Source: Schistosoma mansoni (Eukaryota; Platyhelminthes; Trematoda; Strigeidida; Schistosomatidae). From it: 64,000 nt of DNA. Made by a program: the position numbers and the translations under genes. Below the pieces are notes generated by a model, which saw nothing but the letters and a program-made list of their open reading frames with translations, was not told the DNA's origin and searched no databases. This document shows, piece by piece, positions 26,101-36,300 of the stretch. How positions within the stretch are numbered: the first letter of the stretch is position 1; the number at the start of each line of letters is the position of its first letter. The stretch lies in contig NC_031497.1 in NCBI RefSeq assembly GCF_000237925.1, positions 27,072,205 through 27,136,204 of the forward strand, given 5' to 3'.

Positions 26101-29100
26101 TATGAAGTCTGACTCAAAGTCAAGAATGAAAATATTTATATCGTTGATATACTAGTTGCCAGTCAGTTAAGTAAAATAGAACCTGGCACATATATGCATC
26201 AGTTCAGATTGCTACACAACATTAATACAGTGAGATGAATTTATCAAGATAACAGAGGCATGAACAGTGCCACAGAGAGTAGAAGAGATTAAGTAAAAAC
26301 AATCTAAATTGAGAAGTAAGAATGAATTCATGGTACAAAACAGTACAAGATAAATTTAAAAGTTTAGATCTAAGGGAAGACAAATAGTGAATATATCTGT
26401 GTCGTTTATTTATATGAACCCATAAATATTGGTACAAAGGTGCAACAGATACATATGCGCCACACAATAATAATGAAAATGTGAAGAGATAAAGAATGTA
26501 GGGTGCGTGTAAGAAGCAGGGGAACAATAATGAACTGAAATTAGTGTATGGTAGTGAAGTAATAATAACAGCCAGAGGGAATTCTTCTAGTTAAAGAAGT
26601 TACGTCCTATTTTATGAAGAAAGTAAAATAACGTTACAGCAGGATCACAACTGGTTTCTATTCTGAGCCATATCTGATAACGTCTCTAACCACAGTGTTG
26701 CATCATCTCTACGACCCCAACCAGGGTGTCGTGAAGGACCAATAGAAGCCAGTCCTGTAAGGCTTTCTTTCATACCACAATACCATGTCATACACTGACC
26801 ACCTCTCCGCTTTTTCCAACCAGTCCCAGCGTCGCCAAATAATGCACGACATGGAATTCTCTGGGACGACATTCGTAGAATATGTCCATGTGTCATTGTG
26901 ACCAATTTTAAGATATCTACTTCTGTAATCATTAATTACAATAATTACTCATACCCTTTACCAATCAGTATGAACCTAATTCTAAATGGCCCAATTCAAC
27001 AGTTCATGACTTCATAGATCAATAACACACCTTGGTTTCACCCAAAAACCAAGTATGTATATAACTACATAGTTGGTATACAAATAGTACTAGAAATATT
27101 AAAACTACTTGACATAAAAGCCACAAAGATTGATAAGGAGAGCCAATCAGAAGTGACCTGATGGGAAAATGCATTTCCTTGGTTAAAAAATGGATTAATT
27201 TCCTAAAGATTGGAGCGGTCTACATATGAATGAGTATTTGTACATTTTATTCGGTAGTCTAATACACTTTCTCGCCCAAGTAGTCATCTAGGGGGGGGGA
27301 AGTTAGCGCATAGCACATTGTGTATCAATATCAAATTTCGGATATCGCCCATCACAACAAAGATAGCATGAGACTTCACAGTAACAGAAAGAATTAACTT
27401 ACATTTAAGAATGAAATATCTTCAGTTAATTCAGGATCATGACTAAAATCTTTTTGATTCAGTAATTCTAATTCTTTTAAGACTTTATATTGAACTAAAC
27501 GTAAACCACAATCTCTTTGTTCAGCGTTTGTAGGCAATTTTTCTAAAATACTCTGTAAAAATAGTTTTATATGAAAGAGGACATTAAGGAAAGAAATAAG
27601 TGGCGTTCCTTAAAGCTTAAATATAAAAAAAAGATAAAATCATTTTGGTTAATTAGGGTCGTGAATGTATTGAACATTAAGCATAGAGCGTTAGCTTAAG
27701 AGTTATTACCGTACATAGATCCCAACTATTGGATTAAAGTTTGGGATATGCCTACAACATATGTTGGTCACTGGCTACCATGGGACTGCATCTCCTTCAG
27801 CGCTTTAACCGGGTCCACCTAGGGGAGTTGGAAAACCCTCATTCCAAACCAATAGTGCACATGGGCTCCAGTATCCTGAGGAAACAAATGGCGTATGAAT
27901 CAATCGTTGGTCACTAGCTACTATGGGACTGCATCTCCTTACGATGCTCCACTGCCTTATGGATCAGACCTTTAGGTCAACGTCTCCGGGTGTGGACCCC
28001 TAAGAAAACCACCTGCTTCAGTTTGGGCACCTGAGCAGTATCACAGCCCTCACACAAATCAAGTGGGATTTGTGTGGCGCATATGTATCTGGTGTCCCTT
28101 TGTACCAATATTTATGTGTTTAAATAAATAAAATAATAATATAAAGCATAAAAAATAAATCACATAGCAACAATAAGATACTATAAATTAGCCAGAATCA
28201 ACTAACTTACACGAAAGAATGCCAATGAAATTCTAGTAATTTTTTCCCTATCTGCTTCAAGGAAAATATCAGCTACAGTGGCCAATAATGCAGAATTCTT
28301 ACATATATCAGTTACATGAATTGAATCAAAACTCATACACCATAAACAAAAAATTAATTGATATTGTAATTGACGACTAGTTAATTTTTCTTGCAAAACA
28401 TCTCCAATGCTTTACAAATAAGAAAAAACAAAACAATTCTAATCAAAATCATTAATACTGGACAATAGCGAAAATGTATTCAATTATGTGAATTTAAAAC
28501 CAGAGTTTAGAGGTCAGTCAGTCACAACGTAGAACTTCGTACGTACGTACGTACATCAGTTCGAGTTGCCATACCATATTAGCACAGAGATGCAGCTACC
28601 GATTCAAACCCCATAGCGGTAGAAGTAGTAAGAGTATAAGCAGTAATCGAAAAGATTAGGGTTTGAAGATGTCAATCAAGAAGTATAATCCAGTGAGATA
28701 AATTCGAAAAGAGAAAAAACATAAAGGGACATGAAGAATTCAGAAGATTAGAATTTGGCAGAACACAAAGAGTGGATGCACTTTCGCCATCGCAAACGAT
28801 TTTGAGCCATGTCATTCAAGGTTTCTAACCATCGATTGCTATCATCTCGCGGATTCCAACCAGGTAGTCTACACTTACCAACATAGCTCAGTTCACTTGT
28901 CAGTGACTTCATGGATTTGTGCGACGTTTTGGAGAGTTTATAGGTATATATCCGATGGAAAAGAAAGGTAAATGAGGTAGTAAAATGTCTTAATAAGATA
29001 TGTACAGGGAAAAATTATCGTAACGGGTCAATGATTATTATGATTAAAAAGACATCGCAATAGTTAGAATATCATTATTTTAGTAAGACCTGAGATATTT

Positions 29101-32100
29101 TGCAAGGAATTCAGTAAGGAATAGAAAAATTACTTTTAAGCAATTGTTCTTAGTTACAAATATGACAAGATAACCTCTACAAATAAAGTAATGCATTTTA
29201 ATTAGTAACAATAATTAATTCAATTGTGTAGTTGATACAACTCACTAACCAAATACAAACATGCTTATCTATTGATTTGACATATCTTAATAATATACAC
29301 CTAGATTCCTTAATATTTACTACGTCATACCACCAGGCGTATGAAATCACCCCAAGACATGTATGAATTAAATAACTCGTAAACGATCAATGCTTTCTAC
29401 TTTCATAAGACATGTTTTATAGAGAACTCCTAAACAAAATACACAACTTAATATGTAGATGAACATTTCATCTAGAACAAAGGTAGAGTGAAATGGGGAA
29501 ATTTGAGCTTGATTTTTACCTTCTTTCAGGAGTAACAACACTTTCAAAGTAAATGACGTTGTGATGCCCTCGATAATTACTTGTTTTGGGTGTCTTTATT
29601 GTACTAGATCTATAATTTGAAAACTTGCCGTCAACTCCTAAAATAAGTGAATCAAAGGAAGGATATTTAACAGCCATGCTTGTTCTAAATCACCTTTTAT
29701 TTGTGGTAGGACAGAACTACTAGCCGTTTGTGCGACACAACTAAGACTAATGCAGTAGGCAGTGAAGCTAAGCCCTCTGATCTGAAAATTGCTGTCTTTG
29801 ATCTTATTACTCGTTAAGTGATTCATATAGCATGGTGGGATTTTAAATGATAAATGTCCCAACCAATCTTAAGATGCTAGGAAATACAGCGTTGACCACT
29901 AGATAAAGGTAGCAGACAGTTAGGATCAGGTAGAAACAAGATAACAATTTGAATGAGATCATTAGAGAATATGAAGTAACTGATATTCACGAAAAACCAA
30001 AACATGACATGTTAATGCCTATAGTTGATATTACGACAATCCATAGTAAGTGAATATATCGAATAGGACTCAGGAAATGTTAGTGGATCGCAGATAAGTG
30101 CGGAAACATTTAGATAAACAAAGATAACTTCACTTACTCTTACTAAAATGAAGATAATATCGAATTCAGAGATAAAAATAGGTTAACGTGACACATTTTA
30201 ACCCGAGCCAGCTGTGCTAAGATGAGGGATAACACACATCCTATACAACAGAATTGGTTTTAAGCTTATAATGCAACTGCGGATGTTCAAGAAGTCCGAA
30301 ATGGTGAATCAAAAATTCAAATCCAACAATACATGGATATTTTACAGGTAGTTGTATACTGGTTTGTATGAGAACAAATCATTTATTTTGGCTACTTAAA
30401 ACCTTAAACATATGTACTTTAAAATGAGATGAACTATCTTATAGTATTGTTAACAACAGTCTCTGACCTTTTGGAAGACGTCATCTCTTTGCCATAAACA
30501 GATTTATGTACTCGGCTTTAAGCTATGCTGTGTGAGGGATAGTGTAATTACGAACATATCCAGGTCGAAGTAGATGAAAAGTGATTCAAACTTGGAGCTT
30601 ACTGGTTAAAAGTTAAGTGCTTCTAACACAGCAATTAACCATTAAACAGATTGAATACATTCAAAAACTTCTAGTAAGCTCGTCTTTCTGTAGAATAAAA
30701 CTCAGAAAATATTTAAGAAATAGAAAGTTTGTTATACAAGCAGTAACAAAAAATGAAACACAAACGCACGTCTCGATTCCTCCGACCTTAGCGAATTGAG
30801 TACGGTACTCTCTGATGCGAAGCATCATTTGAAGATTTCGAGCCACAGTTTGGTCATACTGATTATTCTGTAAAGAATAAGAAAAACAACCATTAGCTCA
30901 TTGCGCAAGTCAGAAAGAATTTTAATTTAATACGTAACGATACGAATTATTTGCTATGTACAAGATTATCTTGGCTTTAGGTCCAACTAATGGCTGTACG
31001 GTTAGTGAAACTACTTGACTGTTTGAACCGAAGTGGGTGTTGTGTGGCACGAAGCATGAACAAAAATGTAGAATATACATTACGATGGAGAAATATAAGT
31101 AAGATATATCCTCCTCTATCTGTAACAAAGGGATACAATCTGCCTTTAAAGTATCACTGCAGGAGGAATTTAGATTAAATATTAAAAACAGGGAGACTAT
31201 AAGACTACTGTTTTGCTTATTGACTGATGATATGAGTTAAATTTATTAGTCTAAATATTTGTTCCAGAGATTATAGTAATCAACGATTTGAAAAACTGCA
31301 CCAATGTGAGGTTTTTGCTTCAAACGCATCACAGACCCTTATTTTCAGTACTTTTTCCTTCTTATTCTACAGCAAAATTAATGACTTGCCATGACCATAA
31401 GTTAACTGCTGACCGGTTCAGGCTAAAGGGTTTAGAAGCGTATAGGAGTTAAAACGAAGGTTCGATAAACTACATACAGATATGTTAACAATGACTTGCA
31501 TGAACAGAGGATATTTATATCAGAATCTACGTTCATCATGAATAATTGAAGCATCTCTAGTGTGGTTTACTATACACCGAGAGACTTGGGAAGTTAGACA
31601 AATTTACATTACCTTACCGCATGTAAGGTGATTTAATCATGGTATATAGGATAGCAAGTAGAGAATTTGGACCAGAAGAATCCTCTCTGTAATTCAAACA
31701 GGGAAGGAAAGTTTAAAAGTAAAAAAGGAACAGAATTTTCATGATACACAGGTTTTCCAACTGCGTGATTAACTCTCGGAACCTATAACCAGAAGTGGTG
31801 TTCGGACCCATGATTACTTATTCAGGAAGTTAGACACAAACAGGGTTACTAGAATAGGACTAACACAGGCTCCTGAACTTCTATTCTCAAAGTGTAAGTT
31901 TTAACCTGATGTATAATAGCTTCGATAACTTGACCTATAGATTTACCTATCAGATTCTACGGTGCAGTTTAAACAGAACTGCAGGAGCAAGTGACGAATA
32001 TTTATGGACGAGCTGAAAAGCCGAAAATCAGCTTAAGCTTTAGAGCAAAATGCTGTGTACAGGTGATACTCTCTAAGGTGAAAAGAAGCTTACGGTTATT

Positions 32101-32776
32101 GTCAGTTGTTCACGTAGCCAATTTAAATAATAAATTAAGTCATTTTCCTCCATAAGTTGAGAAGACCAACATGCGAACTTTGCTATTATCCGAGAAGCTT
32201 GGTACATACAGAAAGGATCCCCTTTTTTGAAAAAATCCGAAAAAATGAGACCAAAGTGATTCTTTTGACTTGGAGAAGTAATCACGAAAGATTTCAACAC
32301 GCAATTTGTCTTCCTAAAACTCAATGGCTAGTGAATTAATAACATACCTGAAGCATATCATCAATAAGTGTAAGGATATATCGTAATGTTTGTTCTTTCG
32401 AGATTTTATTTAGGATGAATATAAAAACCCTAGCGGTCTTTCGAACAATAAGGGCTGAAAAAGCTCACTTACCATGTTTTCATCAGCCCTAATTACATGA
32501 TTTCGTGCTTCCGCAGTAGGAGCATTATCCAGTCGTGTTATGAATGAGTACTGTTCATCATTAATTATTTGTCCTCTGAAACCAAATTGTACATACACAC
32601 ATTTAAGAACTTACTGAAGGTAAGATTGCCAGTTTACTCGTGTTGATCTAACCTCAGCTGCTGTAGCCTGTAGAAAGCTGGTGGTTGAACCGACTAAATA
32701 TGAATCAATATATGAGAATGAAACTACTTGACGTGATATCTTCAATATTACCAACTCGAGCGTATTCTAACGACAT
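20032..32776 (-). CDS. ATP6V1H: V-type H+-ATPase subunit H, 12 exons
   Basis: Subunit H is the cytosolic V1-sector subunit that couples and regulates the vacuolar proton pump, made of HEAT/armadillo-like helical repeats. Twelve exons were found on the minus strand with matching splice phases: 32752-32776, 32615-32693, 32473-32575, 32348-32437, 32094-32313, 30770-30867, 28211-28409, 27403-27552, 24743-24900, 22561-22662, 21391-21504 and 20032-20104. Recalled animal subunit H aligns end to end, including [65 protein letters not shown] and the C-terminal MVHNWEYLGKQL. Exon lengths total 1411 nt. One extra base in exon 5 breaks the frame; without it the product is about 469 residues, close to the animal length of about 480. 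Introns 1-4 are 58, 39, 35 and 34 nt; the other seven are 0.66-2.5 kb and carry many repeats. Identity is near certain; the frame break may be a base-call error. Confidence 0.96.
20222..20380 (+). repeat. SINE-E copy in ATP6V1H intron 11
   Basis: A tRNA-like head (GCTCAGTGGTCTAAGGGTTAA and GGATCCGAGTCCCAG, a B-box-like motif) is followed by GCACTGCTGAGGAGTCC and AGGTTTTCAATGGTGGTCTA. The GAAAC part of the hammerhead-like core is lost in this copy. Confidence 0.7.
21391..21504 (-). CDS. ATP6V1H: ATP6V1H exon 11
   Basis: Encodes [20 protein letters not shown] and then [18 protein letters not shown], matching GGKQLVM...VRYNALLAVQKLMVHNW at the C terminus of animal subunit H. The donor GTAAGT splits the final Trp codon. 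Confidence 0.97.
21705..22050 (+). repeat. RTE-C 5' leader fragment in ATP6V1H intron 10
   Basis: GCTACCTTGATGTGGTGGTTGG and AGTAAGGTGTTTCCTTCAGA (shorter cores of each shared) match the 5' leader of the RTE-C derivative at 40695-40300. Diverged and without the coding region. Confidence 0.65.
22190..22414 (-). repeat. RTE-D 3' fragment, opposite to the leader beside it
   Basis: On the minus strand it carries GGAATAGCTCAAAATCGTTTG, CAGTGG and CTTTGTTCCC, matching the RTE-C/D C terminus (MAQNRLQW...HSL) and 3' UTR. It faces the RTE-C leader at 21705. Confidence 0.55.
22561..22662 (-). CDS. ATP6V1H: ATP6V1H exon 10
   Basis: Encodes [20 protein letters not shown] then [13 protein letters not shown], matching the animal [14 protein letters not shown] motif. 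Phases +1 and +2 fit both neighbours. Confidence 0.97.
23021..23463 (+). mobile_element. sA short element lacking its 3' ~70 bp
   Basis: High similarity from TTCCAAATGCCCTGATATGG to CAGCCCTCACACAAATAAATG. The segment with GGCGCATATATATCTGGTGC is missing before the AAATAAATG tail. Lies in ATP6V1H intron 9. Confidence 0.85.
23540..23835 (-). repeat. RTE-C 3' end fragment
   Basis: Starts with CTACAACGTAGGACCAGGCAC and contains the 3' UTR and the last codons (the GATAAAGATTGTATACACCT region). 5' truncated. Confidence 0.7.
23887..24154 (-). repeat. Solo LTR-H, minus orientation
   Basis: A 268-bp LTR with TGTGGTGTGGTCTAC at its start and GTTCACTACA at its end, flanked by ATAT on both sides (4-bp duplication). 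The family is that of the gypsy fossil at 5.4-7.7 kb. Confidence 0.82.
24373..24678 (+). repeat. Solo LTR-H, plus orientation
   Basis: A 306-bp LTR, TGTAGTGTGGTCTAC...GTTCACTACA, flanked by ATTG on both sides (4-bp duplication). It stands head-to-head with the copy at 23887-24154, 218 bp away. Confidence 0.85.
24743..24900 (-). CDS. ATP6V1H: ATP6V1H exon 9
   Basis: Encodes [37 protein letters not shown] and [16 protein letters not shown]. This is the most conserved block of the family, with [19 protein letters not shown] invariant in the animal sequences recalled. Confidence 0.98.
25070..25345 (-). repeat. SINE-E copy in ATP6V1H intron 8
   Basis: Contains the complement of GGTTCGAATCC-type box B (ACTCGAACCTAGGACC) and of the tRNA-like head (GAACGCTTAACATCTAGACC), plus a decayed hammerhead-like block (GACCGTTTTGTCCTAGTATT). 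Confidence 0.65.
25346..26150. other. ATP6V1H intron 8 DNA, nothing recognised
   Basis: AT-rich; no exon-like ORF or repeat could be supported. Confidence 0.4.
26153..26394 (-). repeat. Old RTE-C/D 3' UTR fragment
   Basis: GTAAAATAGAACCTGGCACA and GCATCAGTTCAGATTGC match RTE-C/D 3' ends loosely. Confidence 0.5.
26395..26935 (-). mobile_element. RTE-A 3' end copy
   Basis: Carries the last ~95 codons of the RTE-A ORF ([48 protein letters not shown]) and the 3' UTR with GGTACAAAGGTGCAAC to a short AATAAA-type tail. 5' truncated, the typical product of incomplete reverse transcription. Confidence 0.85.
27403..27552 (-). CDS. ATP6V1H: ATP6V1H exon 8
   Basis: Fifty codons beginning [20 protein letters not shown] and ending [11 protein letters not shown]. 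It corresponds to the linker between the two HEAT-repeat halves of subunit H (animal VLKQLENLEQ...DEDISEDI). Phase 0 at both ends. Confidence 0.95.
27745..28130 (+). mobile_element. Rearranged sA element
   Basis: A short sA piece (TGGTCACTGGCTACCATGGG, about 27764-27796) is followed by an upstream part of the element (GCGCTTTAACCGGGTCCACC) that then runs to the 3' tail at 28130. So two partial copies or a rearranged copy lie in ATP6V1H intron 7. Confidence 0.8.
28211..28409 (-). CDS. ATP6V1H: ATP6V1H exon 7
   Basis: Encodes [44 protein letters not shown] and SLAFFR, aligning to the animal LQYQMIF...LSDILQESVKEKVTRIILAAFR core. Consensus acceptor (GTAAAG) and donor (GTAAGT). Confidence 0.96.
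28513..28935 (-). mobile_element. RTE-D 3' end fragment
   Basis: The 3' end is GTCAGTCACAACGTAGAAC followed by (CGTA)n. The C-terminal coding part is inactivated (complement of [23 protein letters not shown]). Lies in ATP6V1H intron 6. Confidence 0.7.
28936..30769. other. ATP6V1H intron 6 DNA, nothing firm
   Basis: AT-rich, without a recognised repeat. A 118-nt open block at 29520-29637 with AG and GT borders was considered as an exon and rejected on phase. Confidence 0.4.
30770..30867 (-). CDS. ATP6V1H: ATP6V1H exon 6
   Basis: Encodes [17 protein letters not shown] then [16 protein letters not shown], matching the animal [30 protein letters not shown] block. The donor GTGCGT is non-consensus but keeps the correct phase (+2) into exon 7. 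Confidence 0.94.
30868..32093. other. ATP6V1H intron 5
   Basis: A 1226-nt intron with no recognised repeat or exon. It marks the switch from micro-introns (1-4) to long introns. Confidence 0.6.
32094..32313 (-). CDS. ATP6V1H: ATP6V1H exon 5, with a 1-nt frame break
   Basis: The first part reads [13 protein letters not shown]...[12 protein letters not shown]. The second part reads [18 protein letters not shown] and [15 protein letters not shown] in the next frame. Both halves align without a gap to animal subunit H (...AWPYFLPMLNRQDPF...ARIIAKLAAW...). The frame changes at a homopolymer, A6G4 on the coding strand at 32219-32228. The exon is 220 nt, whereas the flanking phases require a multiple of three. 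One surplus G is the simplest explanation. Confidence 0.9.
32348..32437 (-). CDS. ATP6V1H: ATP6V1H exon 4
   Basis: Exactly 30 codons with [15 protein letters not shown] and LTLIDDMLQ, aligning to AKTFINLMTHICKEQ...LTMVDDMLQ. It is flanked by a 35-nt and a 34-nt intron, so it is found only if micro-introns are allowed. Confidence 0.93.
32473..32575 (-). CDS. ATP6V1H: ATP6V1H exon 3
   Basis: Encodes [16 protein letters not shown] and then a charged stretch, aligning to the animal GQMISAEDCEFIQRFE region. The donor GTAAGT opens a 35-nt intron. Confidence 0.95.
32615..32693 (-). CDS. ATP6V1H: ATP6V1H exon 2
   Basis: The acceptor is ATTTAG and the donor GTAAGT. It encodes [17 protein letters not shown] followed by [10 protein letters not shown], the conserved AAEVR...VNWQSYL segment of animal subunit H. 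The preceding intron is 58 nt and the following one 39 nt. Confidence 0.93.
32752..32776 (-). CDS. ATP6V1H: ATP6V1H exon 1 (start codon)
   Basis: A 25-nt coding exon reading MSLEYARV plus one base, followed by a GTAATA donor. Its phase (+1) fits exon 2 exactly. No other ATG in the 295-bp gap was seen to give a fitting phase. This start is inferred from phase and position, since the subunit H N terminus is poorly conserved. Confidence 0.75.
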
Positions 32777-33071
32777 CCCGGAAATTTCAAAACAGCCACC
32801 GAGATATATTCAATTTACTATGGACCAGTGTTTGGTCGAACCACATTAAAAAAACTTCAAGGCTACAGTAAGCGCGGGTTATTTGAAGACCAATTACTGA
32901 ACCATTGTCTATTATTCCTGTGGATGTATTGTGCTATCATCATTTTAATGTCATGTTTACCATGTTTTATCTCTGTAATTATCAGGCAATGACTACATAG
33001 TAGTATTATTCATCGTGCGTGATTATTATTAACCTTGAAAACATCGACGTTATTTTATTTAGTATCTGTCA
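32777..33071. promoter_or_regulatory. Divergent promoter between ATP6V1H and PI4KB
   Basis: Only 295 bp separate the two start codons, which point away from each other. The interval has no recognisable repeat, unlike nearly all other non-coding DNA here. No clear TATA box at a fixed distance was picked out. Shared regulation is inferred from spacing only. Confidence 0.6.
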
Positions 33072-33327
33072 ATGCCAGACATTTCGGAATACCGACTCGG
33101 AAGTGCATGTAGAATAAATAACTCAGATCAGTTTTCAGAAAAAGTAGATTCTGAGGTCTCTACGGCGGATCCATTTAGTTCAAATACATTAAAACTTGGA
33201 GAGTGTACAGTTCCAGTTCAAGAATTGCAACATGTAATCAGTGAGAAACCATCTTCTGACGATGACGGTTCTAGCAACAATAACCCAAATATGGAGGAGG
33301 TCACTTGCTGTTGTCACGACGGTAAAA
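33072..33327 (+). CDS. PI4KB: PI4KB exon 1 coding part
   Basis: Begins [17 protein letters not shown] and ends CCCHDGK plus one base before GTAAGT. An acidic, Ser-rich, poorly conserved N terminus is usual for this family. An in-frame stop lies 12 bases upstream of the ATG. That stop sits inside an ATTTAG that could itself be a cis- or trans-splice acceptor. Assigned by phase and position. Confidence 0.75.
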
Positions 33328-36300
33328 GTAAGTTAGTTACATCAACTTTGGAAAAATCAATATATATTCCTCTTGTCTTAGACATTTTAGCAAAGTATAA
33401 CATACAGACAGTCTTCAGTTAACCAATCAGATTTACGGTTATGCCTCGTGTCCTCTGCGCAAGATTTTAAGCTCAGTGACAGATAACTATGTTATAGTGA
33501 ACTAAACAAATATCGGAAGTAGATTTGAAATCGTGCTTAAGCTAGTTTCAGTTTCAGTTTCTTCAAGCTTGAATATGCGGTAAAGTGCTTAATGTGACTC
33601 AATACGTAGTCAGTTTCGCTTCATGAAACTAGATTGTTTTCCTTCACCCGACGGATGGAGCCTCAACCACGTGCTGAGGTAATGAATTCCACTCGTTGAT
33701 TATTCGATGGGAAAGTCGGTAGTCAGCTGACAAGTAATTCGTTCTAGGCTTGTGAACTTTTTTGGAGTGTCCTCGTAGATTTTCTGTTTTGGAAGACAAG
33801 AAAAATGAGGGCTAGATAACAATATATACATGTTTTCAAGCTTGAATATGCGGTAAAGTGCTTAATGTGACTCAATACGTAGTCAGTTTCGCTTCATGAA
33901 ACTAGATTGTTTTCCTTCACCCCAATCCTTTGAATTCCAATTCCACGTTTCTTAAGTTTGTGAACATTAGGTTGACGAAGCATTTCATTACAAATGAAAT
34001 CAGTTCGTGATGAAAAACTACCCTAAGGTGTGAAACTATATCAGACCTCAAGCTTAACTCGTTATACCTTGTCTTAATCTTTTTTCATTATCTCAGGTGT
34101 TAATTGGTGATGATGACCCCGTGGGGTGCTAATCCTAACTCATAACACTTTCCCTAGTCCTATTCTTCAAAACCTATCCTTTTTCTTTTACTGCAAAAAA
34201 TAAGTCGACATTTAAGAATTAATTGTTAAGACCAGAATTATTATTTCACTGTTGTAATATTGCTTTTTGTTGTTAATTCTTTGTAAATAGTCTCTGTTCC
34301 CTGATTGGCTGACAGCGACATTCCATTTAGGTCCGAAGGCGAAGTCGTACTGCTGACTGTACAGAGGTGTGACAGCAGTAAGGTGTTTCCTTCAGACAAC
34401 CAGTGTGACAGCAGTAAGGTGTTTCCTTCAGACAACCAGCATGACAGCGATGCTGCCTTCCCACAAGGAGGGGTGGGGTTAGAAAAGGTCGACCCTAAAA
34501 ATGCACACCTCGCCTTATCCCACGGATATCCGTCTCCGGCGGTAAGGTCCTTTGAAGAACGGAGCTAACACAAAAACTACCCACAAAAAGGTCGTGTGTG
34601 ACCGACCTCAAGCAGTTGTCCCTTGGGCACTGCGGTCACGCTCTCAGGTCATTAAGACCACTTCAGCACGGATTCAAAAAGCTCGTTTAGCTTTTGCCAA
34701 CTTACGTCACCTATGGCGAAGACGAAATATCCGTCTATCAATTAAAGGACGAGTATACTGCGCAGCAGTTCGCTCTGTTCTACTTTACGGCTGCGAAACA
34801 TGGCTATTAAGAGTAGAAGATACTCGTAGGTTACTAGTATTTGACCACAGATGCCTTAGAAATATTGCTTGCATCTGCTGGTATCACCGGGTAAGTAATA
34901 GTGAGGTTAGACTCAGGGTATTAGGGAATGATGGTAAATCAGTTGATGAGGTAATGAATCTTCATCGACTGAAATGGTTGGGCCAAGTGCTACGTATACC
35001 TGAACACCGATTACCACGACGCGCAATGTTGACCAGTGTAGGGGATGGTTGGAAAAGAGTTAGGGGCGACCAAACCAAAACGTGGCATCAGTGCTTGAAG
35101 TCACTCACTTCTAATCTGAGCCATGTTGGTAGATGCAGACTACCTGGTTGGGGTCCGCGTGACTATCGTAACCAATGGTTGGAAACTCTGGGTGACATGG
35201 CTCAGAATCGATCACAATGGCGTAGGTGTATACACTCTTTATCTTCCCTTAAACCTTGAGATTAAAATTGCTTCATATCTGTCTTTCTTCCTATACTATA
35301 TCCTTATATACAATCTTTCTTTCATATACTACCACCACCAAATTAATTACTTCTATGAATCCGGTGTTGATCTTGTTGTGCTAACGAGGTATGGCAACTT
35401 GGACCGATGCATAAATGTGCCTGGTCCTACGTTGTCGCTGACTGACTGACTGGCTGACAGATCGTTCAAGGTCGTCAGTATATTATACTTATACTGACGT
35501 TGTATGGCAGTTCGAACTGGTAGACGTACGTACGAAGTTCTACGCTGTGACTGACTGACTGACTGACTATACTAACGTTTCTAAACCCGGTGTTTTTATG
35601 ACTTTGTCTTTTCTTTTATGGGTTTCATTTTACATTAGCTAAACTTCGTACCTACGCGTAGTGCATGCTCGGTAATAGTTACTCCAGCACTTTGTGTGCT
35701 CACTCACTAATACGAGTATACCTCCGATATTTAAGGGTAATTAATGATCATGTCTCTTTTAGTTACTATTAGAGTTCATTAGGGAATTCTCGGCACTAAT
35801 AAGTCACTTGGACTCGGGGCTCTAACGTAGTTTTTGGTGGGTTCAGAAACAAGATGTATTTTCGTTTCACAGTGCTACACTGTTTACTGATTACACAATT
35901 TCCACTTTCGTGCATTTATGCTAGTAAGAAGTTGTTATACAATGAAAATTTTCTAGAATGATAAATATTTTTCGTTTCATGTTTTATGAAGTGGACAAGC
36001 GAATGTTCATTGCTAAAGTCATTGTGTGTTTTTATGTTTCCGATTTTGTGAAACTTGCCATTGATCTGTAAATGTAAGGTGTTCATTGAATATTAGGTTT
36101 TCCACACTTATTTTAAAAACCACAGATGACCTTAACTGTCATTTTCATCATGGGAGTCCTCTGAACATCATGTATTACTAATCATAATTTAATGTTTTTG
36201 CTTTGTGACGAGCCAACGAGGGAGAACACCACCATCTTCCGTTCGTAAGAATGTAAACATCCGTAGCAAATGGGAACGGTTTATCTTACTGGCTGCTAAC

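Noticed and set aside
28541-28557. (CGTA)n as a CRISPR or regulatory array
   Set aside because: It is the simple-repeat tail seen at the end of every RTE-D copy (also 43.4, 56.6 and 63.1 kb).
29520-29637. A possible extra ATP6V1H exon on the minus strand (open, AG and GT borders)
   Set aside because: Its entry phase does not fit exon 6 (a stop arises at the join), while exon 6 joins exon 7 directly in frame and aligns gap-free with animal subunit H.
33328-33422. Extension of PI4KB exon 1 to the stop at 33420
   Set aside because: A consensus GTAAGT donor at 33328 joins exon 2 in the correct phase; the extension encodes no conserved sequence.
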